Positions 44,658 through 53,394 of a DNA stretch of 64,000 nt are shown piece after piece. Position 1 is the stretch's first letter; each line of letters starts with the position of its first letter. The notes under the pieces were generated by a model, which had not been told where the DNA came from, made no database searches, and saw only the letters and a list, made by a program, of their open reading frames with translations. Position numbers and translations under genes: made by a program. Where the stretch lies: positions 186,001 through 250,000 of the forward strand of contig NZ_SRXV01000003.1 in the NCBI RefSeq assembly GCF_004793635.1, given 5' to 3'. Source of the stretch: Marinicauda pacifica (GTDB lineage Bacteria > Pseudomonadota > Alphaproteobacteria > Caulobacterales > Maricaulaceae).

Positions 44658-46124
44658 TCACCCCGCTTCGCGGAAATTGTCCACGTCGAGATCGTATTCG
44701 CGCACTTTGCGATAGAGCGTCGAGCGGCCCACGCCCAGGCGCCGGGCAACCTCGGCCATGCGGCCTGAATAGGTTTCGATGGCGAAGGCGATGAGGTCGC
44801 GTTCGATCATCTCCAGCGGACGCACATGCCCGCCATCGTCGAAGATGCTGACGCTCAGCTCGTCCTCGTCCGCCTCGGTCTCGGCCGGCGCATCGGGGAC
44901 CGCAACGGCCTCTTCGTCCGGACCGGACGCCGGGGCCTTGTTCAAGGTCGGAGCCATGCCGGAGATCTGCGGGAAATCGGCCGGGGTCAGATAGTCGCCG
45001 TCGCTCAGCACTACGGCGCGGAAGATCGCGTTCTCGAGCTGGCGCACATTGCCCTTCCACTCGTAGCTGGCGAGCATGTCCATCGTCTCCGAGCTGGCAT
45101 CGAGGACTGCCTTTCCCTCCTGCGCGTTGAAGCGCGCAATGAAGTGGCGCACCAGCGCGGGAATGTCGTCGGCGCGTTCACGCAAGCCCGGCACCTCGAT
45201 CGGGAAGACATTGAGCCGGTAGAACAAGTCCTCGCGGAACTCGCCGGATTTAACCTGCTCGGCCAAGTCCCGATTGGTGGCCGAGATGATGCGGACATCG
45301 ACCTTGACCGGGCGCTTGCCGCCGACCGGGTCGACCTCGCCCTCCTGCAGGGCACGCAGCAGCTTCACCTGCATGTCGAGCGGAAGCTCGCCGATCTCGT
45401 CCAGGAAGAGCGTGCCGCCATCGGCCTCCTGGAACTTGCCCAGATGCTTGGCGACGGCGCCGGTGAAGGCGCCTTTCTCGTGTCCGAACAGGACCGATTC
45501 CACCAGATTTTCGGGGATCGCCCCGCAATTGACGGCCACGAAGGGGCGTCCGGCCCGGTCCGACGCAGCCATGATGGAGCGCGCGACGAGCTCCTTGCCG
45601 ACGCCGCTCTGTCCGGTGACGAGAATGGGAATGTTGGACTTCGCGGCGCGTTCGCCGAGCCGCACGACCTGACGCATGGCCGGGGCATCCGCGACCATGT
45701 CCTTAAAGCCGAGCTGGCCGGAATTGGTCTTCTTCAGCCGGGTCACCTCGCCGGTCAGGTCGCGGACCTTGAAGGCGTTGCGGATCGAGACCGCGATGCG
45801 TTCCGGGCTCGCCGGTTTGACGAAGAAATCGCAGGCCCCGGCACGCATCGCCTTGACCACGGTTTCAATCCCGCCATGAGCGGTCAGCACGATGACCGGC
45901 AGCTCCGGCTCGCGTGCCTTGAGCACTTCGAGCGTTTCCATCCCGTCCATGCCCGGCATGACGAGGTCGAGCAGGACCACATCGATGCCCCCGCGCTTGA
46001 CCCGGTCGACCGCGGCTTCACCGCTTTCGGCCATTTCCGGATGATGACCCTGCTTTTCCAGAACCGCCTGAAGCAGGCGGCGCTGGGTCGGATCATCGTC
46101 GACGACGAGTACTGTTTTAGCCAT
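44658..46124 (-). CDS. NtrC-family sigma-54-dependent response regulator
   Basis: The 488-aa protein has a receiver domain (acidic pocket D9-D11, phospho-acceptor D53, Lys in FFVKPASPERI). The AAA+ domain has Walker A GQSGVGKE near 169 and the sigma-54 contact loop GAFTGA near 220, followed by Walker B LFLDEIGELPL. A Fis-type HTH (MAEVARRLGVGRSTLYRKV) ends it at 455-475. It should activate RpoN promoters once phosphorylated. The cognate kinase is not adjacent. The start at 46124 matches the receiver N-terminus MAKTVLVVDDD. Confidence 0.93.
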   Translation of the reverse strand: MAKTVLVVDDDPTQRRLLQAVLEKQGHHPEMAESGEAAVDRVKRGGIDVVLLDLVMPGMDGMETLEVLKAREPELPVIVLTAHGGIETVVKAMRAGACDFFVKPASPERIAVSIRNAFKVRDLTGEVTRLKKTNSGQLGFKDMVADAPAMRQVVRLGERAAKSNIPILVTGQSGVGKELVARSIMAASDRAGRPFVAVNCGAIPENLVESVLFGHEKGAFTGAVAKHLGKFQEADGGTLFLDEIGELPLDMQVKLLRALQEGEVDPVGGKRPVKVDVRIISATNRDLAEQVKSGEFREDLFYRLNVFPIEVPGLRERADDIPALVRHFIARFNAQEGKAVLDASSETMDMLASYEWKGNVRQLENAIFRAVVLSDGDYLTPADFPQISGMAPTLNKAPASGPDEEAVAVPDAPAETEADEDELSVSIFDDGGHVRPLEMIERDLIAFAIETYSGRMAEVARRLGVGRSTLYRKVREYDLDVDNFREAG

Positions 46125-46279
46125 CTCACCCACGCCTTTTCGGTCGCTATCGGCGTGCCGTCCCTTGGTATCCGGCCCGCGGTCTTCCGCGTGGCCCGGA
46201 CAAGACGGCCGCCCCATCCATGCGCACCGTTATGAGACACTATGGGTAAAATTGGCGTGTAGACACGGGTTAGATTTCG

Positions 46280-46305
46280 TTAGGGTAAACAATCCCTTGC
46301 CCTAA
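46280..46305. promoter_or_regulatory. Inverted repeat in the divergent response-regulator/hydrolase spacer
   Basis: TTAGGG (46280-46285) and CCCTAA (46300-46305) are inverted around 14 bp, and a further TTAG lies ten bases to the left (46270-46273). It lies in the 264-nt divergent spacer and may be an operator. A TTGACC-17-TACCCA promoter-like pair for the hydrolase is visible at 46323-46351. Confidence 0.35.
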
Positions 46306-46388
46306 TGACTCCAGGCACTTGATTGACCGGGCGGCAAGGTCGGCCTACCCATTTGACGCAATTTTCTTTCAGGACACTGAAGTCAGTC

Positions 46389-47315
46389 ATGGCCAAAGAC
46401 GACCGTCTGCCCCCTCCGCTCATCCCGTTTGACGGCAAGAAGCCCCAGGCGCCGGACTGGTTCGCGCGCGCCCTGGAGACGCCGGTCGAGACCGGGCAGG
46501 CCTCGCGTCTGGATACGACTCTGGCGTGGAAAGCCTGGGGCGAACGCGGGCAGCCCGGCGTGCTGCTCATCCATGGCGGCACGGCACACAAGGGATGGTG
46601 GGACGCGATCGCGCCTTTCGTCGCCAAGGCCGGTTACCGTGTCGTCGCGCCCGACCTGGCCGGCATGGGTCAGTCCGGCTGGCGCGAGACGTACACGATG
46701 GGCGAGCACGCGCGCGACATGATCGCCGCCGGGGAGGATGCCGGCGCGTTCGACGCGGGCAAGCCGATGATGGTGGGCCATTCCTTCGGCGGCTTCGTGA
46801 CGCTGAAGGCGGCCGGCGATCTCGGGGAGAAGCTGCGCGCCGGCGTGATCCTGGATTCCCCGATCCGACCGCGCCCGAGCCAGCGCACCGAATCGCCCCC
46901 GCGCCGCGGCGGACGCACCTACAAGGATCTTTCCGCGGCTCTCGCCCGCTTCCGCCTGCTGCCGGAGCAGGAGTGCGAGCCGGTCTGGCTGGTTGATCAC
47001 ATCGCGCGCGGCTCGCTGAAACAGATCGAGAGCGGCTATACGTGGCTGTTCGACCCCGATCTCTGGGCCAAGCTGGAGTACGAGGCGCGCGATCCAGAAG
47101 AATCCGCCCGCGGCGCGAAATGCCCGCTGGCTTTCGTGCGCGGCGCCCAGTCCAGCCTGATGCAGGCGGAGACCTGGGACTTCATGCGCGGCGTCTTTAC
47201 CGACTCGCCCTTCATCACGATCAGCGAAGCGAAACACCATCTGATTCTCGACCAGCCCCTGGCTGTTGCGGCCATGATCGAGACGCTTCTGGCCAGCTGG
47301 ACGGGCAGCGCATAA
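46389..47315 (+). CDS. Alpha/beta hydrolase
   Basis: The 308-aa soluble alpha/beta hydrolase has an oxyanion motif LIHGGTAHKGWW near 80, the nucleophile serine in GHSFGGF near 139 and the histidine in EAKHHLILDQP near 283. It lacks a signal peptide. Its N-terminal region (DGKKPQAPDWFARALETP) resembles hydrolases common in marine alphaproteobacteria. Starts at the ATG at 46389; divergent from the NtrC-type regulator, which could control it. Confidence 0.82.
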   Translation: MAKDDRLPPPLIPFDGKKPQAPDWFARALETPVETGQASRLDTTLAWKAWGERGQPGVLLIHGGTAHKGWWDAIAPFVAKAGYRVVAPDLAGMGQSGWRETYTMGEHARDMIAAGEDAGAFDAGKPMMVGHSFGGFVTLKAAGDLGEKLRAGVILDSPIRPRPSQRTESPPRRGGRTYKDLSAALARFRLLPEQECEPVWLVDHIARGSLKQIESGYTWLFDPDLWAKLEYEARDPEESARGAKCPLAFVRGAQSSLMQAETWDFMRGVFTDSPFITISEAKHHLILDQPLAVAAMIETLLASWTGSA

Positions 47316-47422
47316 ATCTTGGCGAGGCCGCGCGGTCGTGATAATCCGCGTCTCGATTTGCAGTTTCCGGTGCGGGTGGAGACATATCGCCCCGCACTGC
47401 GCCCAGACCGACGGAGTGAGCC

Positions 47423-47719
47423 ATGGCTGAAGATTACCACCGCGGTGAGATGAACGTTGCCGAGCAGAAGCACACGTTTGACGGCTTCATCAGCGTCAGC
47501 GTTTTCTCGGCCGCCGTACTCGGACTGGTCGTCATGTTCCTGTCGATGGTCTTCGGCACCGATCTCGGCTGGCTCACCGCCTTCCTGATCACGGCCGTCA
47601 TTGGCGGCGTGATCGGTGTTCTGCTCAAGCAGGGCACCGCCTACTGGATGACCGTCGCCATTCTGGGCGTGATCACGATCATCGCAGGCTTCATGATCGT
47701 CGCACTCTTCGGCGCCTGA
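47423..47719 (+). CDS. aa3-type cytochrome c oxidase subunit IV
   Basis: A 98-aa protein with the pro-type subunit IV N-terminus (EDYHRGEMNVAEQKHTFDGF) and three predicted hydrophobic helices. Canonical bacterial subunit IV has one helix of about 45-50 residues, so this is a long version with an added membrane part (AAVLGLVVMFL; FLITAVIGGVIGVLL; VAILGVITIIAGFMI). It stabilises the aa3 oxidase; the main cox genes are elsewhere. It precedes the pnt operon, as in many alphaproteobacteria. Confidence 0.82.
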   Translation: MAEDYHRGEMNVAEQKHTFDGFISVSVFSAAVLGLVVMFLSMVFGTDLGWLTAFLITAVIGGVIGVLLKQGTAYWMTVAILGVITIIAGFMIVALFGA

Positions 47720-47752
47720 TCCACTCTTTCGCGATGCGGACGAATTAACCCT

Positions 47753-47769
47753 TTTCGCCTTTGGCGAAA
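47753..47769. other. Short inverted repeat between coxIV and pntAA
   Basis: TTTCGCC (47753-47759) and GGCGAAA (47763-47769) are separated by three Ts. Without a following T-run it is a weak terminator; it lies 51 nt before the pntAA start at 47821 and may affect mRNA. Confidence 0.35.
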
Positions 47770-47820
47770 TATCCCATGCTGGCCCGAAATCGGTCTTTCG
47801 GCCCAGACATGGACGTGTTG

Positions 47821-48945
47821 ATGCGTATTGCCGTTCTCAAAGAAAGCCGCCCGGGTGAAACCCGGGTTGCCGCCACGCCGGACACGGTCAAGACCCTGAT
47901 CAAATCCGGGGCGAGCATCGCCGTGGAGACCGGTGCCGGCGCACTGGCTCACTTTCCCGACAGCGCCTACGAGTCCGCGGGCGCGACTGTCAGCGCACGC
48001 GATGCAATCCTGTCGAACGGCGAAGTCGTACTCTGCGTGCGGCGCCCGGACGCGGAGACGCTTGAGCGCCTGCCCGCCAAGGCGGTTCTCGCCGGCCTGC
48101 TGGAGCCCCACGGCGACAAGGAGTTCGCTGAGACGTGTGCGAAGGCCGGGGTGAACGCGCTCGCGCTCGAATTCACGCCGCGCATCACCCGCGCCCAGTC
48201 CATCGATGCCCTGTCGTCCCAGTCCAACCTCGCCGGGTATCGCGCGGTGATCGAAGCGGCCTATCTGTACGGTCGCGCCTTTCCGATGATGATGACGGCG
48301 GCCGGCACGATTGCGGCGGCCAAGGCTTTCGTGATGGGTGCCGGTGTCGCCGGGCTGCAGGCCATTGCCACCGCGCGCCGGCTCGGCGCGATCGTGACGG
48401 CAACCGATGTGCGTCCTGCCGCCAAGGAACAGGTCGCCTCGCTCGGCGCGAAATTCGTCGCGGTCGAGGACGAGGAGTTCAAGGCTGCCGAGACCGCGGG
48501 CGGCTACGCCAAGGAAATGAGCGACGAATACAAGGCCAGGCAGGCCGAGCTGGTCGCCGCCCATATCGCCAAGCAGGACGTGGTGGTGACCACCGCGCTG
48601 ATCCCCGGCCGCCCGGCCCCGCGCCTGATCACCCAGGCGATGATCGAGGCGATGAAGCCGGGCTCGGTCATAATCGACATCGCAGCGGCCAATGGCGGCA
48701 ATACCGAGCTGACAAAGCCCGACGAGATCGTCGAGCACAAAGGCGTGCGAATTGCCGGCTTCACAAACCTGCCGGCGCGCCTCGGAGCGGACGCGTCCCA
48801 GCTGCTGGCCAAGAATCTGGTCAATCTCATGCCGTTGCTTCGCACCGAAGAGGGCGCACTCGGCGTGCAATGGGACGACGACATCATCAAGGGCATGGCG
48901 CTGACCCGGGACGGGTCTGTCGTCCATCCCAGCTACGAAAGCTAA
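47821..48945 (+). CDS. pntAA: NAD(P) transhydrogenase subunit alpha part 1 (NAD-binding)
   Basis: Domain I of the proton-translocating transhydrogenase binds NAD(H) and transfers hydride to NADP+. The 374-aa protein starts MRIAVLKESRPGETRVA, with the Rossmann motif GAGVAGLQAIATARRLGA near 175 and the loop EMSDEYKARQAELV characteristic of domain I. An in-frame ATG at 47809 is an alternative start; neither has a strong ribosome site. A 42-aa lipoprotein gene, pntAB and pntB follow. Confidence 0.94.
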   Translation: MRIAVLKESRPGETRVAATPDTVKTLIKSGASIAVETGAGALAHFPDSAYESAGATVSARDAILSNGEVVLCVRRPDAETLERLPAKAVLAGLLEPHGDKEFAETCAKAGVNALALEFTPRITRAQSIDALSSQSNLAGYRAVIEAAYLYGRAFPMMMTAAGTIAAAKAFVMGAGVAGLQAIATARRLGAIVTATDVRPAAKEQVASLGAKFVAVEDEEFKAAETAGGYAKEMSDEYKARQAELVAAHIAKQDVVVTTALIPGRPAPRLITQAMIEAMKPGSVIIDIAAANGGNTELTKPDEIVEHKGVRIAGFTNLPARLGADASQLLAKNLVNLMPLLRTEEGALGVQWDDDIIKGMALTRDGSVVHPSYES

Positions 48946-48949
48946 AGAC

Positions 48950-49078
48950 ATGAAACGCCGCGTTGCCCAGATCGTGCTGGCAAGCCTGGCCGTCATTACG
49001 CTGACGGCCTGCGTCGTCATCGCCCGCGACGGCGGCGCCGATTTCGCGCCCCCTTCCGTTTCCAGCGACCCGGGATAG
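48950..49078 (+). CDS. 42-aa lipoprotein inside the pnt operon
   Basis: The frame reads MKRRVAQIVLASLAVITLTA then C and a 21-residue tail ending SSDPG, with the lipobox LTAC followed by VVIARDGG. It starts 4 nt after the pntAA stop and ends 6 nt before pntAB, the spacing of a co-translated gene. I do not recognise it as part of known transhydrogenases. Confidence 0.7.
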   Translation: MKRRVAQIVLASLAVITLTACVVIARDGGADFAPPSVSSDPG

Positions 49079-49084
49079 GACCTC

Positions 49085-49423
49085 ATGGAAGCCGTCGATC
49101 CGTTTATCTTCCGCCTGGCCATCTTCGTGCTGGCCATCTTCATCGGCTACTACGTGGTCTGGTCGGTTACGCCGGCCCTGCACACGCCGCTGATGAGCGT
49201 GACCAACGCGATCTCCTCGGTGATCATTGTCGGCGCGCTTCTGGCTGCCGGTACCGCGGCCATCGACGCGGGCTCGCAATTTGGCCGCTATGCCGGCGCG
49301 CTCGCCGTGATGCTGGCCAGCATCAACATCTTCGGAGGCTTCCTTGTCACCCAGCGTATGCTGGCGATGTACAAGAAGAAGGAAAAGCCGGCAGCCAAGA
49401 AGCCTGAAGGAGAGGGTCAATGA
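49085..49423 (+). CDS. pntAB: NAD(P) transhydrogenase subunit alpha part 2 (membrane domain)
   Basis: The 112-aa subunit has three TM helices (~8-28, ~35-58, ~65-90) and the block SVTNAISSVIIVGALLAAG near 37, which is invariant in transhydrogenase domain II. It ends with a Lys/Pro-rich cytoplasmic tail. Its stop overlaps the pntB ATG (ATGA). Confidence 0.93.
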   Translation: MEAVDPFIFRLAIFVLAIFIGYYVVWSVTPALHTPLMSVTNAISSVIIVGALLAAGTAAIDAGSQFGRYAGALAVMLASINIFGGFLVTQRMLAMYKKKEKPAAKKPEGEGQ

Positions 49424-50838
49424 GCGCCAATCTCGCCGCCCTTCTCTATCTCGTTGCCGGGGTCCTCTTCATCCTGGCCCTGCGTGGCCTGTCGAGCCCT
49501 GAAACGGCCCGGCGCGGCAATTATCTTGGCATGGCCGGTATGGCCGTCGCGGTCGGCACGACCCTGCTGGTGATGGAGCTGGACGGGTTCGGACTGGCGC
49601 TGATCGGCGGTGCGGTTGTCATCGGCGGTGCCATCGGCGCGGTCATCGCACGCCGCATCCCGATGACGGCCATGCCCCAGCTGGTGGCCGGATTCCACTC
49701 CCTGGTCGGTCTTTGCGCCGTCCTGGTGGCCGCCGCCTATCTCTACGAACCTCACGCCTTCCATGCCGGCCCGGCCGTTGAGGGCGTGCGCTATTCGTTC
49801 GGCACCGCCTCGCTGATCGAGCTGTCCATTGGCGCGGCCATCGGCGCGATCACCTTCTCCGGCTCTGTCATCGCCTTCATGAAGCTGCAGGGCCTGATGC
49901 GCAGCGCGCCCATCGTCTTCAAGGGCCAGCACTGGCTCAATCTTGCCATCGGCGTGGCCATTGCCGTCTTCGTGATCTTCCTGACCGCATCGGGCGGGCA
50001 GGCGCTGACCGCCTTCTGGATCATCTGCTTTTTATCCCTGATCCTCGGCGTGCTGCTGATCGTGCCGATCGGCGGCGCCGACATGCCGGTCGTGGTCTCC
50101 ATGCTGAACAGCTATTCGGGCTGGGCGGCAGCAGCCTTGGGCTTCACGCTGGAAAACACCGCGCTGCTCATTACCGGCGCACTGGTCGGCTCCTCGGGCG
50201 CCATCCTGTCCTACATCATGTGCAAGGGGATGAACCGCTCCTTCGTCTCGGTGATCCTCGGCGGCTTCGGCGCCGATGGCGGAGAAGCGGCTGCGGGCGC
50301 GGACATTGACCGCACCGTCAAGCAGGGCAGCTCCGACGATGCCGCCTTCATCATGAAGAATGCCGGCAAGGTCATCATCGTGCCGGGCTATGGCATGGCC
50401 GTCGCCCAGGCCCAGCATGCGCTGAAGGAGCTCGGCGAGCTGCTCAAGGCGGAGGGCGTCGACGTCTCCTACGCCATTCACCCGGTGGCAGGCCGCATGC
50501 CCGGTCACATGAACGTGCTGCTGGCCGAGGCCAACGTCCCCTATGACGAGGTCTTCGAGCTGGAAGACATCAACAGCGAATTCTCCACGGCCGACGTGGC
50601 CTTCGTGATCGGCGCCAATGACGTGACCAACCCGGCAGCCGAAGACGATCCCTCCTCGCCCATTTACGGCATGCCCGTGCTTCAGGTCTGGAAGGCCAAG
50701 ACCGTGATGTTCGTCAAGCGCTCGCTGGGGTCGGGCTATGCGGGCATCGAGAATCCGCTCTTCTTCCGCGACAACACGCTGATGCTGCTCGGCGACGCGA
50801 AGAAAATGACCGAGAGCATCGTGAAGGGCATGGATTAG
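49420..50838 (+). CDS. pntB: NAD(P) transhydrogenase subunit beta
   Basis: PntB (472 aa) joins eight or nine TM helices to the NADP-binding domain III. Visible signatures are PQLVAGFHSLVGLCAVLVA near 85, PVVVSMLNSYSGWAAAALGF near 225 and the NADP site GYGMAVAQAQHALKEL near 324, followed by HPVAGRMPGHMNVLLAEA. With pntAA and pntAB it uses the proton gradient to make NADPH. Confidence 0.95.
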   Translation: MSANLAALLYLVAGVLFILALRGLSSPETARRGNYLGMAGMAVAVGTTLLVMELDGFGLALIGGAVVIGGAIGAVIARRIPMTAMPQLVAGFHSLVGLCAVLVAAAYLYEPHAFHAGPAVEGVRYSFGTASLIELSIGAAIGAITFSGSVIAFMKLQGLMRSAPIVFKGQHWLNLAIGVAIAVFVIFLTASGGQALTAFWIICFLSLILGVLLIVPIGGADMPVVVSMLNSYSGWAAAALGFTLENTALLITGALVGSSGAILSYIMCKGMNRSFVSVILGGFGADGGEAAAGADIDRTVKQGSSDDAAFIMKNAGKVIIVPGYGMAVAQAQHALKELGELLKAEGVDVSYAIHPVAGRMPGHMNVLLAEANVPYDEVFELEDINSEFSTADVAFVIGANDVTNPAAEDDPSSPIYGMPVLQVWKAKTVMFVKRSLGSGYAGIENPLFFRDNTLMLLGDAKKMTESIVKGMD

Positions 50839-50864
50839 GATCAGCCAGGCAGGAGGCGCCGTCC

Positions 50865-51485
50865 ATGTCCCTCTATCACGAGCACATCCTGCCGCACCTG
50901 ATCGCCTTTACGTGCAGCCAGCCCCAGATCATGAAGAAGCGCAGCCAGGTCGTGCCCGCGGCCCGTGGTCGCGTGCTGGAAGTCGGCTTCGGATCGGGCA
51001 CTAATCTCGACTTCTACGATCCGGCACGGGTGGACCACCTCTTCGCGCTCGAACCCTCGGCCGGGATGCGGCGCAAGGCGTCTCAGGCCGTGGAACATAG
51101 CGCGCTGTCTATCGAGTGGCTGGATCTGCCCGGTGAAGAGATTCCCCTCGACAACAACAGCGTCGATACGGTGGTTCTCACCTATACGGCCTGTACCATC
51201 CCCGACGCGGCGGCTGCCCTGGCGCAGATGCGCCGCGTGCTCAAGCCGGGCGGTCAGCTCCTCTTCTCCGAACACGGAGCCGCACCCGATCCCGGCATCG
51301 CGACATGGCAACGCCGGATCGAACCGGTCTGGAAACCGATCGCCGGCGGGTGCCACCTCACACGAAAGCCCGATGTGATGCTGGAAGAGGCCGGCTTCCG
51401 CCTTGCCTCGATCGAACGCGCCTATCTGCCCAAGAGCCCGAAATTTGCCGCCTTCAACTATTCGGGCTGCGCGGTCCCGGTCTGA
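50865..51485 (+). CDS. Class I SAM-dependent methyltransferase
   Basis: The 206-aa methyltransferase has motif I VLEVGFGSGTNLDFYD near 37-52, motif II FALEPSAGM near 60, and the late block MRRVLKPGGQLLFSEHG near 122. It belongs to the UbiE/Bud23-like group of small-molecule methyltransferases. It lies 26 nt after pntB and may share its transcript. Substrate unknown. Its last 28 nt overlap the convergent DUF6265 gene. Confidence 0.85.
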   Translation: MSLYHEHILPHLIAFTCSQPQIMKKRSQVVPAARGRVLEVGFGSGTNLDFYDPARVDHLFALEPSAGMRRKASQAVEHSALSIEWLDLPGEEIPLDNNSVDTVVLTYTACTIPDAAAALAQMRRVLKPGGQLLFSEHGAAPDPGIATWQRRIEPVWKPIAGGCHLTRKPDVMLEEAGFRLASIERAYLPKSPKFAAFNYSGCAVPV

Positions 51486-51955
51486 CCGGACGCCAGACGT
51501 TCGTAGACCAGCCGCTCCTCGCGCGGATTGCCCTCCGCATCCCGCATCATCAGTGTCGCGATCTGGCGGCCGTCTTCGGTCAGCTCCAGCGTCAATCCTC
51601 GAAACCGGCCATAGCCGTCGCGCGTCTCCTCCAGCACGAAGGTCAGATAGGCGTCCTTGTCTTCCCAGCCCACGAACTCGGGCGTGAAGTGCTTGACGCG
51701 CATGGCCGGCCCATCCTCGAACACATCCAGCAGCAGAATCTCGGAAAAACGCTGTGTGCCGTCCGGCTCCAGTAACTGGAAGGTGCCGGTCAGACGCCCG
51801 GTCGGGCCTCGCATCCAGCATTCGCTGATCGCGCCGCCAAACCCGTCCCCTTCCCAGCAGCCGCCCCGCCAGCTCAGGTCGGCGACCTCGGTCCGGCGCG
51901 GAGATTCCCCGGGCTGGGACAGTGCCGCGAACGCGGCCAGCAAGACGGTCTTCAT
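51458..51955 (-). CDS. DUF6265-type secreted protein
   Basis: The 165-aa protein has a short signal peptide (VLLAAFAALSQPGES) and a lipocalin-like beta pattern: LSWRGGCWEGDGFGGAISEC, then GRLTGTFQLL, FSEILLLDVFEDG and the KHFTPEFVGWEDKDAYL block. This matches DUF6265, a family of unknown function. Its start overlaps the stop of the AraC/GyrI-type regulator by ATGA, so the two are coupled. Confidence 0.75.
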   Translation of the reverse strand: MKTVLLAAFAALSQPGESPRRTEVADLSWRGGCWEGDGFGGAISECWMRGPTGRLTGTFQLLEPDGTQRFSEILLLDVFEDGPAMRVKHFTPEFVGWEDKDAYLTFVLEETRDGYGRFRGLTLELTEDGRQIATLMMRDAEGNPREERLVYERLASGQTGTAQPE

Positions 51956-52803
51956 GAGGCATCCTCCCTGAGGGTCAGATAGATATCGGTCCGCAAGTCC
52001 TCGGCGGGCACGTCATCGGGTTCGTCGAGATGATGGTGCAGCGGCGGTGCGTCGGCGAGTATCCAGCCTTCCTCCAGCACCCGGTGATAAAGCGCGGTCT
52101 CGGTGCCGGGCAGAGCCTCGAAAGGACCGGTATGGCGGGTCCGGACGGCGCGCCCTCCCGCAATATCGTGCTGTGCATGGCCGGCAAGCTTTTCCCCGCC
52201 GAGCTCGATGGCGGCGAGGTGCTCGACCAGCCCCTCCGGATCGAAGGCCGGATCGTTCAACGGCACGCCGTATATGCCGCGCACGTCTTCAAGCCGGCCC
52301 TGCTCGGCGACAGTCGCAAACAGCGCCTCGTAGACCGGGTTGAGCGGGCCGATGGGCTGGCGCGTGTGGATGATCGTCAGGGTGAGTGGCGCGAGCCGGG
52401 TGATTTCAATCTCTACGGCGGCTCCTTCCGGCCGGTCGGGCCTTGCAAAGCGCCTCTTCAGATCCGCAGCGATTTCGCGCGCCTCGCTCGGGCTTGCCCC
52501 GGTCCAGCCGCGAAAGGCGCGGGCGAACGCCTGGGACGTCTCATACCCGACCTCTGCGGCGATCTCGGTAACCGGAACCGACCGCTCCAGCAATTCCAGG
52601 GCGCGTACGGCCCGCAATCGGTTGAGTGTCTCCAGCACCGACTCGCCGGTCGCGGCACGATAGAGGCGCTGGAAGTGATACCGCGAGGCGCCGACGAGAC
52701 GCGCCAGCTCATCGGCTGGCGGCGGATCGGCCAAACGGGTCGACAACAGGCGCACGGCCTCGTCCACACGGGCGCGATATCGCGCTTCGGTCTCGGTTTT
52801 CAT
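51952..52803 (-). CDS. AraC-family regulator with GyrI-like ligand domain (Rob/SoxS-type)
   Basis: The 283-aa protein places the AraC double HTH at the N-terminus (LARLVGASRYHFQRLYRAAT near 36; VTEIAAEVGYETSQAFARAF near 84). A GyrI/BmrR-like effector domain follows from ~125 (EIEITRLAPLTLTIIHTRQP; later GGRAVRTRHTGPFEALP). This order is typical of Rob-like regulators that sense small hydrophobic or drug molecules. The start at 52803 is the first good ATG, and DUF6265 is coupled at the end. Confidence 0.88.
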   Translation of the reverse strand: MKTETEARYRARVDEAVRLLSTRLADPPPADELARLVGASRYHFQRLYRAATGESVLETLNRLRAVRALELLERSVPVTEIAAEVGYETSQAFARAFRGWTGASPSEAREIAADLKRRFARPDRPEGAAVEIEITRLAPLTLTIIHTRQPIGPLNPVYEALFATVAEQGRLEDVRGIYGVPLNDPAFDPEGLVEHLAAIELGGEKLAGHAQHDIAGGRAVRTRHTGPFEALPGTETALYHRVLEEGWILADAPPLHHHLDEPDDVPAEDLRTDIYLTLREDAS

Positions 52804-52929
52804 TTGGGACGACAGCTCCGGAAGACCAACGAAGCCCTGACTATACCCCAGCCGGCAATCCGTGCGTTTCCGATCGTGCGAATTTCGAAACCGCACGGCC
52901 CTTCATGCCGGCGCGCATTTCCAGGCCGG

Positions 52930-53265
52930 TTAGCTCGCGCACGCCGAACAGCGTGGGGCGGCGGGGTCCACACCAAGGCGCCTGTGCTCGATCTCTTCTC
53001 CGCACTCGACGCAGTAGCCGTACTCCCCTGCATCCAGGCGAGCGATAGCCGCATCTATGCGGCGCACTTCGCCCGCCCGGCGGGCCTCGGCGGCGCGCGC
53101 CATGGCCTGAACCTGCAGGCTGTCCTGACGCGAGAGCCGGCCTACCGACTGCTGGTCGAGCCCGACCGGCTTGCGATCCTCGGCTGCCCCTTTGGACAGG
53201 GCGATCAGGTCCGCACGCAGCGCCGTGAGGCGTGCGCGGTGTCGTGCGATGTCGGCTGCATCCAT
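52930..53265 (-). CDS. DksA/TraR-family C4 zinc-finger protein
   Basis: The 111-aa protein pairs a coiled-coil helix segment (~5-80) with a four-cysteine zinc finger CVECGEEIEHRRLG...CSAC (~85-110). It is smaller than housekeeping DksA (~150 aa) and lacks the DxxDxA tip, so it may be a minor RNA-polymerase secondary-channel protein. Confidence 0.83.
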   Translation of the reverse strand: MDAADIARHRARLTALRADLIALSKGAAEDRKPVGLDQQSVGRLSRQDSLQVQAMARAAEARRAGEVRRIDAAIARLDAGEYGYCVECGEEIEHRRLGVDPAAPRCSACAS

Positions 53266-53394
53266 CCCCTCATGCTAGCAGTTCGCTGGGACGCGACCAA
53301 TGGCCGCCGTATCCAAGCGGCAAGGCGCAGTTGCCCCGTGGCCCGGCGTGACTAGGTTGAAACGCTGCAAGCTGATCTCCAGGAAGGACTCCCG

